From NCBI GenBank assembly GCA_964526645.1, contig CAZGJN010000016.1, positions 4,321-68,320 on the forward strand: DNA of 64,000 nt, read 5' to 3'. How positions within the stretch are numbered: position 1 is the first letter of the stretch; every line of letters begins with the position of its first letter. The notes under the pieces were generated by a model. That model ran no database searches, was not told where the DNA came from, and saw only the letters and a program-made list of their open reading frames with translations. Positions 51,159 to 60,271 of this stretch are shown here, one piece after another. The position numbers were made by a program, and so were the translations under genes. Source of the DNA: JADJNW01 sp964526645 (GTDB lineage Bacteria > Bacteroidota > Bacteroidia > Chitinophagales > Saprospiraceae).

Positions 51159-52271
51159 TTACAAAAACTGCTCAACGCTTTCAAAAGGCAAGTTAAACGC
51201 CTCTGCTACGCCCTGATAGACCACTTTCCCCTTTACCACATTCAGTCCTGCTTTCAGGGAGGGATTATCTGTGCATGCCTTTTGCCAACCCTTGCTCGCC
51301 AGTTCAATGGCATAGGGCAATGTCGCATTGGTCAATGCAATGGTAGAAGTATAAGGCACAGCACCCGGCATATTGGCTACGCAATAATGCACTACGTCAT
51401 CAATGATGTAAGTCGGATTGGCGTGTGTGGTAGGTGTGCAAGTTTCAATACAACCCCCTTGATCCACCGCTACATCCACCAGCACCGTTCCCGGGCGCAT
51501 GATTTTTAGCATATCACGAGTAATTAGTTTCGGGGCTTTTGCGCCTGGAATTAATACCGCCCCTATGATCAGATCAGAATCTTGGATATGTTTCCGAATA
51601 TTATATTCATTTGAATACAAAGTCGTCACATTGGCGGGCATAATGTCTGATAAATAACGCAAGCGAGTTAAATTCACATCCATGATGATCACCTGCGCAC
51701 CCAAGCCTGCAGCCATTTTAGCAGCTTGCGTACCAACGATGCCACCGCCCAAAATCAATACTTTACCCGGAGTCACCCCTGGCACCCCGCCAAGCAATAC
51801 ACCCCGCCCTTTTATAGGTTTTTCTAAGTATTTGGCACCTTCTTGTATTGCCATACGCCCTGCTACTTCTGACATGGGCACCAACAGTGGCAGACTGCGA
51901 TCCGGCAACTCCACTGTTTCATAAGCCAAACAGACGGCATCGCTTTCGATCATCGCGTGCGTTAGGGGTTCATAAGAAGCAAAGTGAAAATAAGTGAACA
52001 CCAACTGGTCTTTTTTTACCAATTTGTACTCCAACTGAATAGGCTCCTTCACCTTCATGATCATCTCTGCGATCTGATAGACCTCCTCGATGGTAGGCAA
52101 AATGGTCGCGCCAGCAGCGGCATACTCCTCATCACTAAAACCACTACCTTCTCCGGCAGTGGACTGTACATACATCTTGTGCCCGCGTTTTTTTAGTTCA
52201 AAAACACCCGCAGGTGTAAGCGCTACCCGATTTTCATTGTCTTTGATTTCTTTTGGAACACCGATCACCAT
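51159..52271 (-). CDS. ald: Alanine dehydrogenase
   Basis: 370 residues with MVIGVPKEIKDNENRVALTP at the N-terminus, the Ald/PNT signature, catalytic-region YFHFASYEPLTHAMI, and NAD-binding motif VLILGGGIVGTQAAKMAAGL. It converts L-alanine to pyruvate and ammonia with NAD+ (reversible). Its length and the segment CVANMPGAVPYTSTIALTNA are standard for Ald. The upstream region carries a degenerate 7-nt repeat. Confidence 0.95.
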   Translation of the reverse strand: MVIGVPKEIKDNENRVALTPAGVFELKKRGHKMYVQSTAGEGSGFSDEEYAAAGATILPTIEEVYQIAEMIMKVKEPIQLEYKLVKKDQLVFTYFHFASYEPLTHAMIESDAVCLAYETVELPDRSLPLLVPMSEVAGRMAIQEGAKYLEKPIKGRGVLLGGVPGVTPGKVLILGGGIVGTQAAKMAAGLGAQVIIMDVNLTRLRYLSDIMPANVTTLYSNEYNIRKHIQDSDLIIGAVLIPGAKAPKLITRDMLKIMRPGTVLVDVAVDQGGCIETCTPTTHANPTYIIDDVVHYCVANMPGAVPYTSTIALTNATLPYAIELASKGWQKACTDNPSLKAGLNVVKGKVVYQGVAEAFNLPFESVEQFL

Positions 52272-52304
52272 ATTTCTTTGTTTTTATTCAGTTAGAAAAA
52301 TTGC

Positions 52305-52383
52305 TAAGACGTTAGAAATTAGACCTTAGAAAGTGTTTGGATAGGAGAACAGTATCTAAAACCTATCGTCTAAAACCTAAAAT
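52305..52383 (-). repeat. Degenerate seven-nucleotide repeats upstream of ald
   Basis: Two runs in exact 7-nt register: plus-strand TAAGACG, TTAGAAA, TTAGACC, TTAGAAA at 52305-52332, and minus-strand ATTTTAG, GTTTTAG, ACGATAG, GTTTTAG at 52383-52356. The second run shares TTTTAGACRATAG with the ruvB upstream region. Confidence 0.7.
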
Positions 52384-52529
52384 CTTAAAAAAACTGGGCA
52401 AAAATAAGAAATCCTTTCCGATTCCATGCAAAATAAAAAAGCCCGTGGATCGCACGAGCAAGGGAAAAACGAAATCTTAATTTTTTAACCTAAACTGATT
52501 ATCATACGCCAATTTTTGTGCCAAAAAAG

Positions 52530-52562
52530 AAAAGGACTTTGAGGAAAGCCCAAAGCCCTTTT
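52530..52562 (-). terminator. Terminator downstream of the acidic lipoprotein gene
   Basis: Arms AAAAGGACTTTG (52530-52541) and CAAAGCCCTTTT (52551-52562) pair with one mismatch; the minus-strand tail is A/T-rich. It lies 80 nt past the lipoprotein stop, in a 370-nt gap that otherwise holds only the ald upstream repeats. Confidence 0.65.
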
Positions 52563-52641
52563 TTCTTATCACTAAAATTCTAACTATCAATTAATTATAA
52601 AACTCGCGTTTCTACTTCACCTTTCACAAAGAGCGCTTGTT

Positions 52642-53463
52642 TTATCGTCTCCACCATGATTCAATCCGAATAACTTTCGTCTCGCCGTTTGGTAGGGTTA
52701 CTTGTGCTCGGTTGTCGCAGTTATCACCACCAAAGCCATAGTCAATTGTAGCAGTATTGCCATTTCTTGTCACTTCGCGGATACCATTTACAACCCATGG
52801 GCAAGCCTTAGGTTTGATCAGCGGTTCAACGATTTGAGCGCTGAAAGACACACCGTTGCGGTTTGTACCAGAAGAAGAACCTTCGATCTTCACCACGTCG
52901 TCAAACATTCTTGGGGTATCGGCACCAGCGATCAGAGTGAAAGTGTGTTCTGCCTGCCAGGTAGCTACGTCGCCGTCTGGGTAAGTGATCGTGTGGTTAA
53001 AGCCGCGTGTAAAAGAAGCATTGCCATTATTCACCAATGTAGTAGTACCTTCAAGTTTTGCACCATCCACATAATAATCTACAAAAGTGATGGTACGAGT
53101 AGCACCGGGTTCGTTCAAACGAGCAGACTGCACGATTACGATTTTACCACTTTTTTCTCTGCCCCGTGGAGAAGTACAGCCGTCGCCATAGTCCAGTGTA
53201 ATGGTTTTAGGAAAGACATCACCTGCGGGTTCTATTGTTTTTACAGGGCATTCTTCACGCACTTCCACTTCTCCGGTCAAACCTTCTTCCAGAATTTCTT
53301 CCACTTCATCTTCAGCGTCCAGCACCAAGTCTTCTGCGGCATTCAAATCTTCACTTGAAACGATATTCTCGTCAGTAATTGTTACTTCATCTTCCTTATT
53401 ACAAGCGGTGAATGTGATAGTAAGGGCCAAAAAGGCAATTGCAAAGAACCAGAACTTTTTCAT
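52642..53463 (-). CDS. Lipoprotein of unknown function with an acidic N-terminal linker
   Basis: 273 residues. The signal MKKFWFFAIAFLALTITFTAC gives lipidation at C21. Residues about 24-70 are strongly acidic (AEDLVLDAEDEVEEILEEGL). The rest is beta-rich, with short cysteine-containing blocks (DYGDGCTSPRGREKSGKIVI, DYGFGGDNCDNRAQVTLPNG) that look like a repeated pattern and could form disulphides. No family is recognised. It has its own terminator and upstream region and is the only gene of its transcript. Confidence 0.6.
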   Translation of the reverse strand: MKKFWFFAIAFLALTITFTACNKEDEVTITDENIVSSEDLNAAEDLVLDAEDEVEEILEEGLTGEVEVREECPVKTIEPAGDVFPKTITLDYGDGCTSPRGREKSGKIVIVQSARLNEPGATRTITFVDYYVDGAKLEGTTTLVNNGNASFTRGFNHTITYPDGDVATWQAEHTFTLIAGADTPRMFDDVVKIEGSSSGTNRNGVSFSAQIVEPLIKPKACPWVVNGIREVTRNGNTATIDYGFGGDNCDNRAQVTLPNGETKVIRIESWWRR

Positions 53464-53697
53464 CGTAGATTTAATTTTTTTTCGGTTAAAAAATAATGAA
53501 TACTATTGGGGATTAAAATTTGCGCACAATTTCAAATCCATTTGATCAACACTTGATTTTTTTATTTATATCATTTTGTTGACAATCCATAGACTGAGCC
53601 AAATACAAAAGGTTTAATCTGGGTTTAAAAAAAAATTAAAAAAATTTCTTTCCCTTCTGTCATACCGATGCAAGCTGCGAGTTCCTATATTTGCCCT

Positions 53698-54243
53698 ATG
53701 AGCGAAGGACGGATCATATTGACCCAAGAGCGATTTGCGCTTACGATTGAACGGTTGTGCCAGCAACTGATCGAAAAGTATGACGATTTAGACAATACCT
53801 GCCTGGTTGGTATCCAGACCGGTGGCGTGGTACTTTCTCAACGGCTTTGCAACAGAATACAGCAAATACTAAATATTCCTGCTATCGAAAGCGGCAAACT
53901 GGATATTACTTTTTATCGCGATGACTTCCGCCGCCGTGACAAGCCTTTAGCCCCCAGTGCTACAGAAATGAATTTTCTGGTGGAAGATAAGCACGTGGTG
54001 CTGGTGGATGATGTGCTATACACAGGGCGCACCACGCAGGCGGCACTCACCGCACTCAACCATTTCGGCCGCCCCCGATCCGTGGAACTGCTGGTGATGG
54101 TGGATCGGCGCTTCAACCGCCATCTGCCGGTGCAACCCGATTTTGTAGGAATCATCGTAGATGCGCTCGATGAAGCTTATGTACGAGTAGAATGGCAGGA
54201 AGAAACCGGAGAAGACCGAATTTTGCTTTTTGCAGACCAATAA
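53698..54243 (+). CDS. pyrR: Bifunctional pyr operon regulator / uracil phosphoribosyltransferase
   Basis: 181 residues. The PRPP-binding motif is VVLVDDVLYTGRTTQAAL, and other PyrR features are IQTGGVVLSQRL and LDITFYRDDFRRRD. PyrR can bind pyr mRNA leaders to cause termination and has UPRTase activity; whether the regulatory role holds in this lineage is not known. TATATTTG (53686-53693) matches a -7 element only a few bases before the ATG, hinting at a very short leader. pyrB follows 21 nt downstream. Confidence 0.88.
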   Translation: MSEGRIILTQERFALTIERLCQQLIEKYDDLDNTCLVGIQTGGVVLSQRLCNRIQQILNIPAIESGKLDITFYRDDFRRRDKPLAPSATEMNFLVEDKHVVLVDDVLYTGRTTQAALTALNHFGRPRSVELLVMVDRRFNRHLPVQPDFVGIIVDALDEAYVRVEWQEETGEDRILLFADQ

Positions 54244-54264
54244 TAGGCTGGCAGCTAACACAAT

Positions 54265-55197
54265 ATGAGCATAACACGACAACTGACTACGAAACACTTA
54301 CTGGGTATCAAATACCTTACACCGGAAGATATCCAACTTATCTTTGAAACGGCAGACAGCTTCAAGGAGGTGATTAATCGCCCTATCAAAAAAGTCCCTT
54401 CCCTGCGCGACATTACCATCGTCAATCTCTTTTTTGAGGATTCTACTCGAACGCGCATTTCCTTTGAACTGGCTGAAAAACGCCTCTCGGCGGATGTACT
54501 CAACTTTTCCGCTGCGGCTTCTTCGGTAAAAAAAGGCGAAACCCTGCTCGATACCGTCAACAATATTCTCTCCATGAAGGTGGATATGGTCGTGATGCGC
54601 CATCCTGCACCCGGAGCCCCTCATTTTCTGGCGCGACACATTGATGCCAATATCATCAACGCAGGCGACGGTACCCACGAGCACCCCACACAGGCACTCT
54701 TGGATGCTTATTCCATTCGTGAAAAACTTGGCGATTTGCAGGGCAAAAAAATAGCAATCTTCGGCGATATCCTACACTCCCGGGTGGCTTTGAGCAATAT
54801 CTTCTGCCTGCAGAAACTCGGTGCGGAGGTTACCGTTTGCGGCCCCCCGACACTCATCCCCAAACATATCCACGAACTGGGCGTGCACGTTTCCTACGAT
54901 GTCTCTAAAACCCTTTTGTGGTGCGATGTAGCCAACATCCTTCGCATTCAATTAGAACGCCAGGACATCAAATACTTCCCCTCCTTGCGGGAATATGCGC
55001 AGTATTTTGGCATCAATAAAGCTTTGCTCGACAAACTACGGAAGCCCATCCTCATCATGCACCCTGGCCCTATCAATCGCGGAGTAGAAATCACCAGCGA
55101 AGTAGCGGATTCAGCGCATTCCATCATCCTTCAGCAGGTAGAAAACGGTGTAGCAGTGCGCATGGCAGTACTGTACTTATTGGCGGCAAGGGGGTAA
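54265..55197 (+). CDS. pyrB: Aspartate carbamoyltransferase catalytic chain
   Basis: 310 residues with the carbamoyl-phosphate motif FFEDSTRTRISFELAEKRL, then GDGTHEHPTQALLDAYSIRE and the aspartate-site segment IMHPGPINRGVEI. It catalyses the committed step of pyrimidine synthesis. No pyrI regulatory gene is adjacent, so the enzyme is probably unregulated at the protein level, and pyrR upstream could provide control. Its end marks the last housekeeping gene before the CRISPR-Cas locus. Confidence 0.95.
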   Translation: MSITRQLTTKHLLGIKYLTPEDIQLIFETADSFKEVINRPIKKVPSLRDITIVNLFFEDSTRTRISFELAEKRLSADVLNFSAAASSVKKGETLLDTVNNILSMKVDMVVMRHPAPGAPHFLARHIDANIINAGDGTHEHPTQALLDAYSIREKLGDLQGKKIAIFGDILHSRVALSNIFCLQKLGAEVTVCGPPTLIPKHIHELGVHVSYDVSKTLLWCDVANILRIQLERQDIKYFPSLREYAQYFGINKALLDKLRKPILIMHPGPINRGVEITSEVADSAHSIILQQVENGVAVRMAVLYLLAARG

Positions 55198-55218
55198 TCG
55201 TTCAAAATGGGCGGGTAC

Positions 55219-55250
55219 GATTTTGTAAATCTTTACAGATGTGCAAAATC
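55219..55250. repeat. Imperfect palindrome, copy 1 of a three-copy family
   Basis: Arms GATTTTGTAAATCT (55219-55232) and AGATGTGCAAAATC (55237-55250), with a TTAC loop, pair over 14 positions with one wobble and one mismatch. The first arm differs by one base from the 14-mer in copy 3 (63734-63747, reverse strand). Confidence 0.75.
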
Positions 55251-55299
55251 TGAAAGGTGAAACTCTAATTTCATCGTGAATTAAATTTTATAAGCTGGC

Positions 55300-55324
55300 C
55301 TGGCGCATTTCTAAAATGTGCCAG
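55300..55324 (+). terminator. Hairpin downstream of pyrB
   Basis: Arms CTGGCGCATTT (55300-55310) and AAATGTGCCAG (55314-55324) pair over 11 bp with one G-T wobble and a 3-nt loop. There is no T-tract, so termination is uncertain. Confidence 0.45.
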
Positions 55325-55717
55325 ACTTGGAAAGATTCCTAAATCTTTATTCAACAACTACATTCGTATGCACTAATTAGCTACTGATTATAAATACATT
55401 AGCCTATTGGAGACTCAACTTATTGGCTTATTGATTTAAAAAAGCATAAAAAATATCCCTTCGTAATAATATTATTGTTATATTTGGTTCTATCCTTTAC
55501 ATCCCTACTTATTCGTTTCTATAACACCCAAACAAGAAGAGGCTACTAACAGATTCCACCAGCAAATCATTCAAATAGACTTTGCTTTACGTCAAGTAAA
55601 GCTGTTTTGTTAATACCTAAATAGGCGAACAAGAAAATATGCCATGCAGCAGCAAAGAGGTAACTCACATAAATAGTTGGTCATAATTGTATCTGCTATC
55701 AAAATAAAAAGGATACC

Positions 55718-56641
55718 ATGAAAAGAACGGAAAAAGAATACACTACCAAAGTCCGATTGCTCCGCATCCAGCGGGCATTGCTCGAACGCCCTTTTGGTTA
55801 TACCAAACAGCAATTGGCTGACCGCTACAATACACACCCCGATACCATCAAAAAAGACTTTCAAGCCTTTCGAGAAGCGGGCTTTGAAATTACCCACAAT
55901 GAAAAATATTGCTACGGCTTCACCGTGGATAAACCCTTGGAAGAGCTCAAAGATTTACTCCATTTTTCAGAAAAAGACCAAGAATTATTATTAGAAGCTA
56001 TCGGGCGGCTGGGCGATCACGACTCCAGCGTCGAAAAACTCAAGCGCAAAATCGTCTCCATCTACGACTATGCACGCCTCGGCAATGCTTTTCTGCGCAA
56101 ACCCTACCTCAGCAAAGTGGACCTGCTCGAACAAGCCAAACGCGAACAACGCCAGGTCATCCTACTCGATTATCATTCCTCCAATAGCAATAAAGTGAGC
56201 GACCGCCGGGTAGAACCCTTTCACCCCGATCCTTCTGATGACATTTTGCACGCTTTCGACGTGGATATAGGCGAACTGCGGCACTTTCGCATTTCCCGCA
56301 TCACCCGTATTCAGGTCACCGCCGATCCCTGGGCTTATGAAACCCTGCACCGCGTGATTGCCACCGACCCCTTTCGCATCGTGGACAACCAGCAGGTCTC
56401 CGTGCACCTGCGGCTGCGGGTAGGTGCCAAGAACGAACTCGTAGAGCGATTTCCGCTCACACAAGCCTACATCCAGCCCGCTCAAGAAAAAGATGTCTAT
56501 GATTTTCAATGCAAAGTGAATCACAAATTTTATGGATTGACCAACTTCATTCTCGGCTTTCACCACCAAATTGTGGAAGTTCTACAACCTGAATCCTTGC
56601 TGGAGCATCTGCAAGAACAAGTAAAAAGTATGAAATTTTAA
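55718..56641 (+). CDS. WYL-domain transcriptional regulator of the CRISPR-Cas locus
   Basis: 307 residues. An N-terminal winged helix-turn-helix (about 22-60; KQQLADRYNTHPDTIKKDFQ) is followed by a WYL-type domain (about 130-215) and a C-terminal extension. The usual W-Y-L triplet appears as HAF within DDILHAFDVDIGELRHFRIS, so ligand contact may differ. WYL regulators often repress or activate cas operons and are thought to sense nucleotides or nucleic acids. It precedes cas6 by 108 nt and shares its high-GC codon use, unlike the following cas genes. Confidence 0.82.
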   Translation: MKRTEKEYTTKVRLLRIQRALLERPFGYTKQQLADRYNTHPDTIKKDFQAFREAGFEITHNEKYCYGFTVDKPLEELKDLLHFSEKDQELLLEAIGRLGDHDSSVEKLKRKIVSIYDYARLGNAFLRKPYLSKVDLLEQAKREQRQVILLDYHSSNSNKVSDRRVEPFHPDPSDDILHAFDVDIGELRHFRISRITRIQVTADPWAYETLHRVIATDPFRIVDNQQVSVHLRLRVGAKNELVERFPLTQAYIQPAQEKDVYDFQCKVNHKFYGLTNFILGFHHQIVEVLQPESLLEHLQEQVKSMKF

Positions 56642-56749
56642 AAAAAAACAAAAAATTTGGAGGGGTGGGGACGTAGATACATGGGCTTCCCCCTAATCTT
56701 TGCAAAAACAAAACAACGGCACATTGAACCATCAGCAAATCGAATCCAT

Positions 56750-57415
56750 ATGCGAATCAATTTAACCCTATCCCCCAGCACCGAAACCATCCCCTTCAAC
56801 CACCTCCCCGTGTTGGCGGGCGCACTGCACAAATGGCTGGGACCGAATGAAGTACACGACGGGCTATCGCTCTACTCCTTCTCCTGGCTACAAGGCGGGC
56901 AAAGCACTCGGCAAGGCTTGCGCTTCCCGAAAGGAGCAAGCTGGTTTATTTCGGCGATTGACGGCGACTTCCTCTCGCGCAGCATACACGGCATCCTCGC
57001 CGACCCACACCTGCGCTGGGGCATGCGCGTAGAGCAAGCCACCCTGCAAGCGCCGCCCGATTTTACCGATGTACCCGAAGTGCGCTTCCTGCTGGCAAGC
57101 CCCGTATTCATCAAGCGCCAACTGCCCGATGGCGAGGAAAAACACTACCTCTACACCGACCCCGAAAGCGACCACCTACTCACCGAAACCCTGCAACACA
57201 AGCTGCGGGTAGCCGGCTTGCCCGATACAGGCGTAACGGTGCGCTTCGACCGCCAATACCCCAAAGCCAAAACCCAACTACAGCGCTATCGCGGCATAGA
57301 CAACAAGTGCAGCTACTGCCCCGTATGGGTACAAGGCAGCCCCGAACAACTCGCCTTCGCCTGGACAGTGGGCTTGGGGAATAGCACCGGGGTGGGATTT
57401 GGGGCGGTGAAGTGA
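56750..57415 (+). CDS. cas6: CRISPR RNA endoribonuclease Cas6
   Basis: 221 residues of the RAMP class. The C-terminal Gly-rich loop GLGNSTGVGFGAVK is the Cas6 signature, and the N-terminal part (LAGALHKWLGPNEVHDGLSL, then FPKGASWFISAID) fits the first ferredoxin-like fold. Cas6 cuts the CRISPR transcript within each repeat to give mature guides. The catalytic residue cannot be stated with certainty; histidines near the N-terminus (HKW, HDG) are candidates. The ATG at 56750 is chosen because the preceding in-frame extension has no homology. Base composition is GC-rich (one 60-nt line inside the gene counts 43 G+C). Confidence 0.9.
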   Translation: MRINLTLSPSTETIPFNHLPVLAGALHKWLGPNEVHDGLSLYSFSWLQGGQSTRQGLRFPKGASWFISAIDGDFLSRSIHGILADPHLRWGMRVEQATLQAPPDFTDVPEVRFLLASPVFIKRQLPDGEEKHYLYTDPESDHLLTETLQHKLRVAGLPDTGVTVRFDRQYPKAKTQLQRYRGIDNKCSYCPVWVQGSPEQLAFAWTVGLGNSTGVGFGAVK

Positions 57416-57423
57416 ATACCCGA

Positions 57424-57450
57424 TTTCGTAAAGCTGAAAGCTTTGCGAAA
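57424..57450. repeat. Imperfect palindrome, copy 2, between cas6 and cas5
   Basis: Arms TTTCGTAAAGCT (57424-57435) and AGCTTTGCGAAA (57439-57450) pair fully with one wobble. The sequence GATTTCGTAAA (57422-57432) is identical to the core of copy 3 on the opposite strand. Confidence 0.8.
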
Positions 57451-57490
57451 GCTATGAGGAAATAAAAACTGTAAACATTATTCTCATAAT

Positions 57491-58093
57491 ATGAAATATT
57501 ACGTTGTAAAATATTCAGGTCAATTCGGGTTTATCAAACCCTGGACTGCTGTGAGAGATAGTGAAACCTTTTCGCAACAGTTTTTAACACCTTCTATTGT
57601 CGAAGGAATTGAAAAGAAATTATTTCCTGAACTACTGGAAGTCAAGGGAATATACAAAATTAAACGGCATCGGCTGAATTACTTAGGAATAGATGTACAA
57701 CAGGAAAGAACCTGGTCAAAGGGCGGTTTCAAAGCAAAAAAGAAGAAAGATAGTGAAGGCAATGTTTATTATGTAGCAGATAATCTTGCTATTATCAATC
57801 GTGGAGTTATGCTCGAACCGAATCTTTACCTAGCTTTTGCAAATAAAGAAGATGCTAATATTGCTACACAACAACACATCTGCCTTTGCCGCAATGAAGA
57901 CGTTTTGTTTCCAACGCCAGAAATAGAAGAAAGAACAGCATCAGAATTTGATGAAATTGAAGGATTTGAACTACTATTTGATTTAGATCTAGAAATATCA
58001 TTTAAGGTAGGGCATAACCGTTTTGCTGAGGCAGCAGAAATGTTTGGCCATCTCAGTGTATTTGGAAATCCTATCCGTCAAAATTCAATCTGA
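57491..58093 (+). CDS. Cas5-like CRISPR-associated protein
   Basis: 200 residues. The N-terminal segment YVVKYSGQFGFIKPWTAVRD followed by SETFSQQFLTPSIVEGIEKK matches the general Cas5 pattern in which an opening strand is followed by an aromatic-Lys-Pro turn and a Gly-rich helix. A basic hairpin (GGFKAKKKKDSEGN) could contact the crRNA 5' handle. Cas5 caps the guide in type I surveillance complexes. The assignment rests on this weak similarity and on position before cas3; subtype I-B-like is possible. It begins 75 nt after cas6 and is AT-rich compared with it (one line counts 19 G+C in 60). Confidence 0.6.
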   Translation: MKYYVVKYSGQFGFIKPWTAVRDSETFSQQFLTPSIVEGIEKKLFPELLEVKGIYKIKRHRLNYLGIDVQQERTWSKGGFKAKKKKDSEGNVYYVADNLAIINRGVMLEPNLYLAFANKEDANIATQQHICLCRNEDVLFPTPEIEERTASEFDEIEGFELLFDLDLEISFKVGHNRFAEAAEMFGHLSVFGNPIRQNSI

Positions 58094-58099
58094 TAAACT

Positions 58100-60268
58100 A
58101 TGAAAAGTTTAGATAAGATTTTGGCGAAAAGTGCAAACAATGGGGGAACCACACTTTTAGCGCATACTCAACATGTAGCTTGGGCAATCGAAATTTTTGC
58201 AGAAAAGTTTGCTCGTTCATTTGATAAAGAATTGGCTCGAAAAGCAGCTGCCTTACACGATTTAGGGAAAGCACATCCACATTTTCAAAATAAAATAAAT
58301 GGTGTCAAATACCAATCATTAAGAGAGCAAAACGAATGGGATTTCTCACATCGGCACGAATTATCTTCACTTGGGTTTCTGCCTCTTTTTTCTGAAGATG
58401 AATGGAATCCTTTGATTGATATGGTAGTCGCCCATCATAAATCTATTGAGAATGATAAACGGCTTAAAGGAATTTTGGATTTAGAGCAAACCGAACGGAA
58501 ATGGCTGGAAAATCATTTAAAAAACTGGGAAGAGTGGTCGCCTTATGGATTAGAAATTTTACAAACGTTTGGAATTAAAGTTCGCCCTATTTCAAAAGAA
58601 GAAGCAAAAAATGCTTTAGAATATGCCCTCGAATACTGTGATAGCAAACGCTGGGGATGGTCACCGTTGCGTGGGCTATTGATGTCCGCAGATCACTTTG
58701 CATCTGCTTTTATTGAAGAGACTGAAACCAAGTTAAAGTATCTTTTTGAGGTTCCTGATTTGAGTTATTATCACAATCCCAATAGAAAAAGCGATTTATA
58801 TCCACTCTCTCAAATTGATACAGATGATCCAAGACCTCATACGCTGGTAGTGGCTCCTACTGGTGCCGGGAAAACTGATTTTTTATTGCGGCGTTGCAAA
58901 GGACGAGTATTTTACACCTTACCTTTTCAAGCTTCCATTAATGCCATGTATGAGCGCATCAAATCTACTGTACCAAATAAAGATGTTCGGGTACTGCATG
59001 CCACTTCCGCACTTTTAGTAAAAAATGATAAAGAGGAACAAACACTACAATCATTTGGTGGGGCTTCGGTAAAAGTGCTGACGCCGCACCAATTGGCTGC
59101 TGTAATTTTTGGCACTGCTGAGTTTGAAAGTATTATGCTCGATTTACAAGGCACTGATGTAATACTTGATGAGATTCATACTTACACCGATGTAAGTAGA
59201 GCGATGGTGTTAGAAATTGTGCGAACGCTCTTAGAATTGGATTGTCGTATTCACATTGGCACAGCCACCATGCCTACTTTACTTTATAATGAAGTGCTGA
59301 AATTATTACAAGAAAAGGGTGAAGTCTATGAAGTAAAATTAGAAAATGAAGTTTTAGATCAATTTGACCGCCACATCGTCCATAAAATGGAAAGCGAAGC
59401 AGAAATAGATGCCGTTCTAACCACTGCTTTTGAGCAAAAAGAAAAAGTATTACTCATTTTTAATACCGTCAAAAAAGCACAATCGGAATTTAAAAGGCTC
59501 ACCGAAAAAGAAGCATTCAAAGGAATACCTGCCATGCTCATCCATAGTCGCTTTCGTAGAGGTGATCGGGTTAAGTTAGAAGAACGGCTAAAACAAGAAT
59601 TTAATGGAGATGGCTCCGCGCAATATGGAGAAGGATTAAAGCCTTGTTTGGTTGTATCTACACAAGTAGTGGAAGTAAGTTTGGATATTAGTTTTGATAG
59701 AATGATAACTCAAGTTGCTCCATTAGATGCGCTAATTCAACGCTTTGGAAGAATTAACCGCAAACGGACAAAAGATACCATTGGTAAATACAAACCTGTC
59801 CATGTTATCCAACTAAATGGTAGTGCTTTACCCTATAAAACTGAAACACTGAAAGCCAGTTTCGAGCAGCTACCAAATGGAGAACTGCTAAAAGAGCAAA
59901 GCTTGCAGCAAAAAATAGACTTAGTTTATCCCACTTTGGATATGCGTGAAATTGATACACATCTTATTTACTATGAAGGACAATACCGCATTAAAGAATT
60001 GTGTAATAAGCCTCAGGCTACCCTTGTTGACGCACTTGAAATTGAATCCGCAACGTGTATTCTTGAATGTGACCGTGAAAAGTACCTAAATGCACATTGG
60101 AGCGAACGCATCTACCTGGAGATTCCTGTAAATTTTAAAACCATTTCCAGATATAAGTCGCAATACGAGCAACTCGAAGTCGGTGCTTATCCTTTTGTGG
60201 TGCCACAAAAAGAAATCGAGCATCTTTTGTATGGATTGGAATTAGTTGAACACGAAAACTTTATATAA
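58100..60268 (+). CDS. cas3: Cas3 nuclease-helicase (HD plus DExD/H)
   Basis: 722 residues. HD nuclease: H53-D54 in ALHDLGKAHPHFQ, with HRHELSS and VVAHHKS supplying further metal ligands. Superfamily-2 helicase: Walker A VVAPTGAGKTDFLL (about 250-263), DExH box VILDEIHTY (about 352), motif III GTATMP, and motif VI QVAPLDALIQRFGRINRK. Both enzyme activities seem complete. It is recruited by Cascade to unwind and degrade target DNA. It begins 6 nt after the cas5-like gene and ends 3 nt before the next gene, so they are translated as a block. Confidence 0.95.
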   Translation: MKSLDKILAKSANNGGTTLLAHTQHVAWAIEIFAEKFARSFDKELARKAAALHDLGKAHPHFQNKINGVKYQSLREQNEWDFSHRHELSSLGFLPLFSEDEWNPLIDMVVAHHKSIENDKRLKGILDLEQTERKWLENHLKNWEEWSPYGLEILQTFGIKVRPISKEEAKNALEYALEYCDSKRWGWSPLRGLLMSADHFASAFIEETETKLKYLFEVPDLSYYHNPNRKSDLYPLSQIDTDDPRPHTLVVAPTGAGKTDFLLRRCKGRVFYTLPFQASINAMYERIKSTVPNKDVRVLHATSALLVKNDKEEQTLQSFGGASVKVLTPHQLAAVIFGTAEFESIMLDLQGTDVILDEIHTYTDVSRAMVLEIVRTLLELDCRIHIGTATMPTLLYNEVLKLLQEKGEVYEVKLENEVLDQFDRHIVHKMESEAEIDAVLTTAFEQKEKVLLIFNTVKKAQSEFKRLTEKEAFKGIPAMLIHSRFRRGDRVKLEERLKQEFNGDGSAQYGEGLKPCLVVSTQVVEVSLDISFDRMITQVAPLDALIQRFGRINRKRTKDTIGKYKPVHVIQLNGSALPYKTETLKASFEQLPNGELLKEQSLQQKIDLVYPTLDMREIDTHLIYYEGQYRIKELCNKPQATLVDALEIESATCILECDREKYLNAHWSERIYLEIPVNFKTISRYKSQYEQLEVGAYPFVVPQKEIEHLLYGLELVEHENFI

Positions 60269-60271
60269 ACT

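Larger units (their letters stand above)
55198..55717. other. 520-nt AT-rich region between pyrB and the CRISPR-associated genes
   Basis: No open frame of note. It contains a palindrome of the family described at 57424 and 63734 (55219-55250), the pyrB hairpin (55300-55324), and a run of AT-rich sequence in which I see no direct repeats with spacer-like intervals. A promoter for the WYL-cas6 genes must lie near its right end but cannot be pinned down. Confidence 0.7.

Noticed and set aside
55300..55324. Hairpin after pyrB as a fourth member of the palindrome family
   Set aside because: Its arm (CTGGCGCATTT) shares no core with GATTTYGTAAAKCT; it is an independent hairpin.
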